Positions 59,727-64,000 of a DNA stretch of 64,000 nt are shown piece by piece. The notes under the pieces are model-generated. The model saw only the letters and a program-made list of their open reading frames with translations, was not told the DNA's origin and ran no database searches. The number at the start of each line of letters is the position of its first letter. Position 1 is the first letter of the stretch. The stretch lies in assembly GCA_963728875.1 (NCBI GenBank), contig CAVSLJ010000003.1, positions 434,001-498,000 of the forward strand, given 5' to 3'. The position numbers and the translations under genes were made by a program. The DNA comes from DASUPK01 sp963728875 (lineage in GTDB: Bacteria; Actinomycetota; Thermoleophilia; Solirubrobacterales; 70-9).

Positions 59727-60482
59727 ATGCGGACGCTCGGCATCGACCTCGCGGCGCAGCCGGCGAACACGAGCGTCTGCGCGATCGATTGGGGGCCGGG
59801 CGCTCCCGTCCTCTCCGATCTGCGAGCCGGCGTGGACGACGAGGGGCTGCTGGAGGCGATCCCCGAGGCCGACAAGGTCGGGATCGACGCCCCCTTCGGC
59901 TGGCCCGACGATTTCGTGGACGCCGTGGTCGCGCATCGCGACCGCGGCGGCTGGCCCGGCAGCGGCGAGGACCAGGACGTCTACCGGTTCCACCTCAGCT
60001 TCCGGGCGACCGACCGCCGCCTGATCGAGGGCGGCGCAAGGCGCCCGCTGAGCGTCTCCACCGACCTGATCGGAGTGGTCGCCATGCGCTGCGCGTACCT
60101 GCTGGATCGCCTGGCGGCGCGCGGCGAGCCGGTGGACCGAGCGGGATCCGGAAAGGTGATCGAGGCCTACCCGGCTCCGGCGCTCAACGTCTGGGGCATC
60201 TCCGCCACCGGCTACAAGAGCCGCGTCGGCGTGGCGCGGATCCCGGAGCTGCTCTCCCGGGTGGAGGAGGGACTCGGCGGAATCGACATGACCCCACAGG
60301 AGCGGGAGCTCGCCGGCGCAGACCACAACTGCTTCGACGCGCTGATCGCCTCCCTGGTGGCGCGGGCCGCGGCGCTGGGGCTCACCCAGGGCCCGGAGTC
60401 GGAGGAGGACGCCGACCGCGCCGTCCGCGAAGGTTGGATCCACGTGCCGACGAATCCCCTGCCCCACCTTCTGGAGTCATGA
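59727..60482 (+). CDS. DUF429 family protein
   Basis: 251 residues. MRTLGIDLAAQPANTSVCAIDW opens an RNase H-like/actin-type fold typical of DUF429; GIDAPFGWPDDFVDAVV and CFDALIASLVARAAALG are further family marks with conserved Asp residues. Suggested nuclease-like fold, function unproven. ATG 59727 is 6 nt after TACGAT (59715-59720). Overlaps the next gene by 4 bp (ATGA). Confidence 0.82.
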   Translation: MRTLGIDLAAQPANTSVCAIDWGPGAPVLSDLRAGVDDEGLLEAIPEADKVGIDAPFGWPDDFVDAVVAHRDRGGWPGSGEDQDVYRFHLSFRATDRRLIEGGARRPLSVSTDLIGVVAMRCAYLLDRLAARGEPVDRAGSGKVIEAYPAPALNVWGISATGYKSRVGVARIPELLSRVEEGLGGIDMTPQERELAGADHNCFDALIASLVARAAALGLTQGPESEEDADRAVREGWIHVPTNPLPHLLES

Positions 60483-61231
60483 GCGCCCAGGACCAGAGGA
60501 AGCTCCCGGCCAGGCAGGTCGCCCGTGAGGTGGTGGATTCCTACCGGGCGCACTGGCTCTTCCTGATCGTCGCGGCGATGTTGGTCCTCCTGCCACAGGC
60601 CCTCGCCGACGGCTTCCTCGACCACCTGCAGGTCGAGGGCGTCCACAGCGCCAGCGACGTGGCGATCCTGGCCGCCGTTCCATTCACGGCCGTGGTCAAC
60701 CTCGGCGGCCAGGCCTTCTACGCCGGGCTGACCGCAGCCGCCGTGATCGAGTGGCGCCAGCACCATCCCCTGCCGGACATCCGGGCGCTCCTGCGCGCCT
60801 TGCCGATCAAGCGGCTGATTCTGGTGGACCTCGTCATCTCCTTCGGCGCCGCGCTCGGGCTCCTGCTCATCGTTATCCCGGGCCTCGTCTGGCTCGCCTA
60901 CGTCAGCCTCGCCCCGGCGCTCGTCAAGTTCGAGCACCGCGGCGTCTGGGAATCCATTCGCCGGAGCCGGCAGCTGGTCCGCGGCAACTTCTGGCGCGTG
61001 ATGATGATCGTGGTGGGGACCATCGTCGTCACCGAGCTCGCGGTGGGGGCGGTCAGCACGCCACTCCACAGCGACGCGCTCGTCTCCGGAGTCGACCTGA
61101 TCGCCGATGGGCTACTGCAGCCGATCGAGGGACTGGTGATCGTGGTCGTGACGCTGAAGCTGCTCGAGCTGCGGGACGAGCTGCCCGAGCAGGCCGAGCT
61201 GGCGCGCACCGTCGGCGACGTCCGCGAATAG
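60479..61231 (+). CDS. Polytopic membrane protein, glycerophosphoryl-diesterase-membrane-domain-like
   Basis: 250 residues with five or six helices; KRLILVDLVISFGAALGLLLIVIPGLVWLAYVSLAPALVKFEHRGVWESIRRSRQLVRGNFWRVMMIV matches the DUF975/GPDPase membrane-domain style (VIPGLxxxxxxxxAxPxxxxE..G..ealkrS..L.kGnfwR). Function unknown. Coupled by overlap to the DUF429 gene and 10 bp upstream of galU, so likely the second of a four-gene operon. Confidence 0.75.
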   Translation: MSAQDQRKLPARQVAREVVDSYRAHWLFLIVAAMLVLLPQALADGFLDHLQVEGVHSASDVAILAAVPFTAVVNLGGQAFYAGLTAAAVIEWRQHHPLPDIRALLRALPIKRLILVDLVISFGAALGLLLIVIPGLVWLAYVSLAPALVKFEHRGVWESIRRSRQLVRGNFWRVMMIVVGTIVVTELAVGAVSTPLHSDALVSGVDLIADGLLQPIEGLVIVVVTLKLLELRDELPEQAELARTVGDVRE

Positions 61232-61241
61232 AGTTGCCGCG

Positions 61242-62117
61242 ATGGGCCGGCTCGTAGACGCCGTCGTTCCCGTGGCGGGCCTCGGCACCCGCCTGCTCCC
61301 CGCCACCAAGTCCCAGCCCAAGGAGATGCTGCCGGTGGTCGGCAAGCCGGTGGTCCAGTACGTCGTCGAGGAGCTCGCCGCCGCGGGCATCGAGCGGGTC
61401 CTGTTCGTGACCGGCCGCGGCAAGAGCTCGATCGAGGACCACTTCGACCCGGATCCTGAGCTGATCCGAACGCTGCGCGAGGCCGGCAAGGAGGACCTGC
61501 TGGCGGAGCTCGACTTCGAGCGGATGGGCGTGGACTTCCTCTACACCCGCCAGGCCGAGCCGAAGGGGCTCGGCGACGCGGTCGCCTGCGCCGCGCGGTT
61601 CGCCGGAGACCGGCCCTTCGCCCTCGCGCTGGGGGACTCGATCCTGGGCCAGGGCGAGAGCTCGAACGTGGTCGCCCTCCTCGCCGGGGCCCTCGAGGAG
61701 GCGGGCGCGGTCGCGGCCCTCGCCGTCGAGGAGATCGACCCGGCCGAGGCGCCGCTGCGAGGCGTGGTGGTGCCCGCCGGGGAGGTCTCAGATGCGCCGT
61801 TCGACGTGGCGACGATGGTCGAGAAGCCGGCCGCCGATCGGGCGCCCAGCCGGTTCGCCGTGGCCGCGCGATACGTGCTGGCGCCCGCGATCTTCCCCGC
61901 CCTTCAGCGGATCGAGGCCGACGCGAGCGGCGAGATCCAGCTGACGGATGCGATCGCCTCGTTGATCGACGCGGGCGAGCGCGTGGTCGGGCTGCGCCTC
62001 CCGCCCGGCGAGCGCCGCCACGACGTCGGCACCGTCGAGGGCTACTGCCGGACGTTCCTCGAGCTGGCGCTGGCGGACCCTCGCTTCGGCGAGGGCCTGC
62101 GCTCGCAGCTCCGTTGA
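61242..62117 (+). CDS. galU: UTP-glucose-1-phosphate uridylyltransferase GalU
   Basis: Makes UDP-glucose from glucose-1-phosphate and UTP for envelope polysaccharides. 291 residues; AVVPVAGLGTRLLPATKSQPKEMLPVVGKPVVQYVVEELAAAG is the nucleotidyltransferase G-x-G-T-R signature with the GalU-specific KPVVQY, and LGDSILGQGESSNVVALL the metal Asp region; the C-terminal DVGTVEGYCRTFLELAL is GalU-specific. Followed 1 bp later by a sugar kinase, so the enzyme could also accept glucuronate-1-phosphate; this is inference. Confidence 0.93.
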   Translation: MGRLVDAVVPVAGLGTRLLPATKSQPKEMLPVVGKPVVQYVVEELAAAGIERVLFVTGRGKSSIEDHFDPDPELIRTLREAGKEDLLAELDFERMGVDFLYTRQAEPKGLGDAVACAARFAGDRPFALALGDSILGQGESSNVVALLAGALEEAGAVAALAVEEIDPAEAPLRGVVVPAGEVSDAPFDVATMVEKPAADRAPSRFAVAARYVLAPAIFPALQRIEADASGEIQLTDAIASLIDAGERVVGLRLPPGERRHDVGTVEGYCRTFLELALADPRFGEGLRSQLR

Positions 62118-62118
62118 G

Positions 62119-63144
62119 ATGAGGCTGGTCCGCGCCGAGGCGTTCGCGCGAGCCGCCCTGCTCGGCAATCCGTCAGACGCCTACGGCGGCCGGACGATCA
62201 GCTTCGCCTTCACCGACTTTGCGGCGCGCGTCGTCGTCTACGAGTGGCCCCGGCTCGAGATCGTGCCCGGCCCATCCGATCAGGCGAGCTTCGACGGGCT
62301 CGCCGATCTCGTCCGCGATGTCGAGGCCAACGGCTACTACGGCGGCCTGCGGCTGGTGAAGGCAGCGATCAAGCGCTTCGCCGACTGGTGCAACGAGCGC
62401 TCGGTCGAATGTGAGCGGCCCTTCTCGATCCGCTACGAGAGCACGATCCCGCGTGCGGTCGGCCTCGGCGGCTCGAGCGCGATCGTCACCGCCGTGCTCC
62501 GGGGGCTGCTCGACTTCCACGAGCTCGAGATCCCCATCGAGGATCTGCCGGACCTGGCGCTCTCGGCGGAGACCGAGGAACTCGGGATCGCCGCCGGCCT
62601 GCAGGACCGGGTCGCCCAGGCCTATCAGGGGCTCACCTACATGGATTTCGATCCCGGGCGCGGGCGTCCGGCGTACGAGCCACTCGACCCGTCGCTCCTC
62701 CCTCCGGTGTGCCTCGCCTATGCGACCGGCTCCGGCCAGCCCTCGCACGACGCGCACCGCGAGGTTCGGGATCGCCACCTCGCCGGCGAGGAGGAAGTCG
62801 TGTCGGCGATGCGCTCGATCGGCGAACTGGCCAACCGCGGGAGGCAGGCCCTCCTCGATCGCGACGCCGAGTTGCTGGGGACGCTGATGCGGGAGAACCT
62901 CGAGCTACGCCGGCGCATCTTCCGGTTGGAGCCGGGGCACCTGCGGCTGGTGGAAACGGCCGGGGAGCTGGGGCTGCCCGCGAACTACGCCGGATCAGGC
63001 GGCGCGATCGTCGTCCTGATCGAGGATCCGGCGGGGGTCGAGGAGCTTCGCCGGCGCCTCGGAGCCGACTGCGCCGTGATCGAGCCGCGCCTCGCCCCCG
63101 CCATCGCGCACCGTCCCGTGAAAACAAACGGGCCGCCCCCCTAG
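62119..63144 (+). CDS. GHMP-family sugar kinase, glucuronokinase-like
   Basis: 341 residues of GHMP kinase fold. Phosphate loop PRAVGLGGSSAIVTAVLRGLL (about 114-134), N-terminal ALLGNPSDAYGGRTISFAF and the C-terminal GLPANYAGSGGAIVVLIE (motif 3). GNPSDxxGG followed by TISF and the central AETEELGIAAGLQDRVAQAYQGLTYMDF resemble plant glucuronokinases (GlcA to GlcA-1-phosphate). With GalU 1 bp upstream, a kinase-plus-uridylyltransferase pair making UDP-glucose or UDP-glucuronate is likely. Its last codons lie in a hairpin. Confidence 0.85.
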   Translation: MRLVRAEAFARAALLGNPSDAYGGRTISFAFTDFAARVVVYEWPRLEIVPGPSDQASFDGLADLVRDVEANGYYGGLRLVKAAIKRFADWCNERSVECERPFSIRYESTIPRAVGLGGSSAIVTAVLRGLLDFHELEIPIEDLPDLALSAETEELGIAAGLQDRVAQAYQGLTYMDFDPGRGRPAYEPLDPSLLPPVCLAYATGSGQPSHDAHREVRDRHLAGEEEVVSAMRSIGELANRGRQALLDRDAELLGTLMRENLELRRRIFRLEPGHLRLVETAGELGLPANYAGSGGAIVVLIEDPAGVEELRRRLGADCAVIEPRLAPAIAHRPVKTNGPPP

Positions 63145-63152
63145 GGCGGCCC
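63130..63152 (-). terminator. Intrinsic terminator for the csbD transcript
   Basis: GGGCCGCC-N7-GGCGGCCC, followed on the minus strand by GTTTGTTTTC. Perfect 8-bp stem with a U-rich tail in that direction only. It overlaps the last codons and stop of the GHMP kinase gene and is 200 nt downstream of csbD, with the structured stretch in between. Confidence 0.65.
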
Positions 63153-63320
63153 GAAAGTCGAAAACGGCGGCGGGCGGGTGGTTTGGTCTCCTGCTCCCCT
63201 TGGCAGGAGGAAGTCTGCCCGCTGGCCGGCCGGGCGTCATCGGGAAGAACTGCGCGTTCGGGTCCGTAGTTCTCCCCGTTCTCTCACGACAGAGAGGCCG
63301 GAGCAAAAAGCTCCGGCCTC
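63153..63320. ncRNA. Structured noncoding stretch, possible RNA or 3' UTR element
   Basis: Three further stable hairpins follow one another: a two-level stem GCGGGC (63170-63175)/GCCCGC (63217-63222) enclosing CTCCTGC (63188-63194)/GCAGGAG (63203-63209); a long stem CGGGAAGAACT (63241-63251) with AGTTCTCCCCG (63268-63278), 10 of 11 pairs; and GAGGCCGGAGC-A5-GCTCCGGCCTC (63294-63320). No ORF. Direction is open: on the minus strand it would be the csbD 3' UTR ending at the 63130 terminator, on the plus strand the tail of the galU operon. Confidence 0.45.
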
Positions 63321-63352
63321 CGGAATCCCTGCTTCAGCTGTTCAGCGGGCGG

Positions 63353-63541
63353 TCAGTCCTGAGGGTCGTCGTGCCCGGTCCCGATCTTTTCCTTCACCTT
63401 GTCGGCCGCGTCGTCCACCTTGTCCTTGACGCTCGAGACCGCGCGGTCGATCTTGCCTTCTCGCTTGAGCTTCTCGTCGTCGGTGAGATCGCCGGCCGCT
63501 TCCTTCGTGCGGCCCTTGGCCTCATCGATGTGCTCACCCAT
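63353..63541 (-). CDS. CsbD-family general stress protein
   Basis: 62 residues: MGEHIDEAKGRTKEAAGDLT then DDEKLKREGKIDRAVSSVKD, the CsbD fold common to SigB-controlled stress proteins, with a longer charged tail. Function unproven. ATG 63541 has AAAGGAGACG upstream. A SigB/SigF-type promoter precedes it (63573-63597). Confidence 0.88.
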   Translation of the reverse strand: MGEHIDEAKGRTKEAAGDLTDDEKLKREGKIDRAVSSVKDKVDDAADKVKEKIGTGHDDPQD

Positions 63542-63572
63542 TTCGATCGTCTCCTTTTTCGCTCCCCAATGG

Positions 63573-63597
63573 GTACCCGCCGCTCAACGTGAAAAAC
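63573..63597 (-). promoter_or_regulatory. SigB/SigF-type promoter of csbD
   Basis: On the minus strand GTTTTT (63597-63592), 13 nt, GGGTAC (63578-63573); counted as GTTT-N15-GGGTA this matches the actinobacterial SigF and Bacillus SigB consensus. It lies 31 nt upstream of the CsbD start, fitting the known SigB control of this family. Confidence 0.6.
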
Positions 63598-63637
63598 AGG
63601 GAATGACAGACGCCGCCGGAGGCGGGAAGATCACTCC

Positions 63638-64000
63638 ATGAGCCCGGCGACGAGAGAGCGGCTGAGCGTCGACGACGCCCAGATCCTGCGTCTGGAGTCC
63701 CCGGTGATCAAGGGGCACACCGGGAAGGTCCTGATCCTCGCACCGGATTCGGCGGGCGAGCCCCTCTCCGGTCCCGCGCCTGCGCGAGCGCGTCTCCGAG
63801 CGCATGGACGCCTTCCCGCGCCTCAGCCAGCGGGTGGTGGAGCCCCGGCTCGGGCTCGGCCGTCCGGCGTGGGTCGAGGCCGAGCAGGTCGACCTCGACT
63901 GGCACGTCTCCGAACCCGCCCACGCCGACCCGCTCTCCGACGAGGAGCTCCGGGCCGCCGTCGGAGACCTGCTCTCCGAGCGGCTCGATCACACCCGCCC
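63638..64000 (+). CDS. Wax ester synthase/DGAT family acyltransferase, partial, apparent frameshift
   Basis: Makes triacylglycerol or wax esters. The start MSPATRERLSVDDAQILRLE and GHTGKVLILAPDSAGEPL match WS/DGAT N-termini; one frame over it continues LRERVSERMDAFPRLSQRVV, LGLGRPAWVEAEQVDLDWHV and ELRAAVGDLLSERLDHTR. A one-base excess near 63770 (GGTCCCGCG) explains the break. The catalytic HHxxxDG would lie beyond the window. Read from ATG 63638; the gene continues past 64000. Confidence 0.8.
   Translation, partial: MSPATRERLSVDDAQILRLESPVIKGHTGKVLILAPDSAGEPLSGPAPARARLRAHGRLPAPQPAGGGAPARARPSGVGRGRAGRPRLARLRTRPRRPALRRGAPGRRRRPALRAARSHPP

Noticed and set aside
63153..63320. RNase P-like reading of the GGAGGAAGTCTGCCC stretch
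   Set aside because: Superficially like the RNase P GAGGAAAGTCC core, but the region is far too short and the rest of the RNase P core is absent.

Overview
The window is about 64 kb of dense, very GC-rich bacterial chromosome with no rRNA, tRNA, phage, IS element or CRISPR array that I can see. The gene set points to a high-GC actinobacterium, most likely Thermoleophilia/Solirubrobacterales. Signs of this are three F420-type luciferase-like oxidoreductases, ergothioneine genes, secreted proteins with Cys-bounded Lys/Arg clusters, an FGLLP-motif membrane protein, and many genes with a TANNNT -10 box only 6-10 nt before the start codon, as in leaderless actinobacterial mRNAs. The taxonomic placement is inference.

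Layout. 0-3 kb: pilT (cut by the window edge), a small ORF and the primary sigma factor gene, whose leader has a strong promoter, a 9-codon ORF and an intrinsic terminator (possible attenuator or small RNA). 3-9.4 kb: BrkB-type membrane protein, methyltransferase, glpX, F420 oxidoreductase, PadR regulator divergent from a carotenoid oxygenase. 9.4-17.9 kb: secreted beta-helix protein, egtD/egtB (ergothioneine), two tandem secreted anchor-type proteins, an SDR, a proline-rich FGLLP membrane protein and a TadE-like secreted protein. 18-21 kb: the three-gene proton-translocating transhydrogenase. 21-30.6 kb: an Xre/RES toxin-antitoxin pair, a CtpE-like P-type ATPase, pyruvate kinase, small stress-type genes. 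30.6-40.4 kb: thioesterase/crotonase, split LigD polymerase and ligase, L-2-hydroxyglutarate oxidase, acyl-CoA dehydrogenase, secreted hydrolase. 40.4-46.1 kb: ECF sigma factor with a His-rich membrane partner, TetR, DUF4126, a third F420 oxidoreductase, thiolase. 46-57.6 kb: DUF5679 peptide, acyltransferase, cupredoxin, PAS protein, MBL hydrolase, amidase, divergent RTX-repeat proteins, penicillin acylase family enzyme. 57.6-64 kb: a 303-bp inverted-repeat-bounded segment, msrA, Nudix, DUF429, galU plus a glucuronokinase-like GHMP kinase, a heavily structured noncoding stretch, a CsbD stress protein with a SigB/SigF-type promoter, and the start of a wax ester/DGAT acyltransferase.

Two window-wide features matter for any reader. 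First, a 98-bp dispersed repeat (two near-full copies, one internally deleted copy, one end fragment) starts exactly on the TAG stop codon of the preceding gene. Second, at least seven genes carry apparent single-base frameshifts (TadE-like gene, pyk twice, ligD ligase, lhgO, a lipoprotein, plsC, the terminal acyltransferase), which looks more like residual assembly indels than real gene decay; protein predictions here should be made frameshift-aware.
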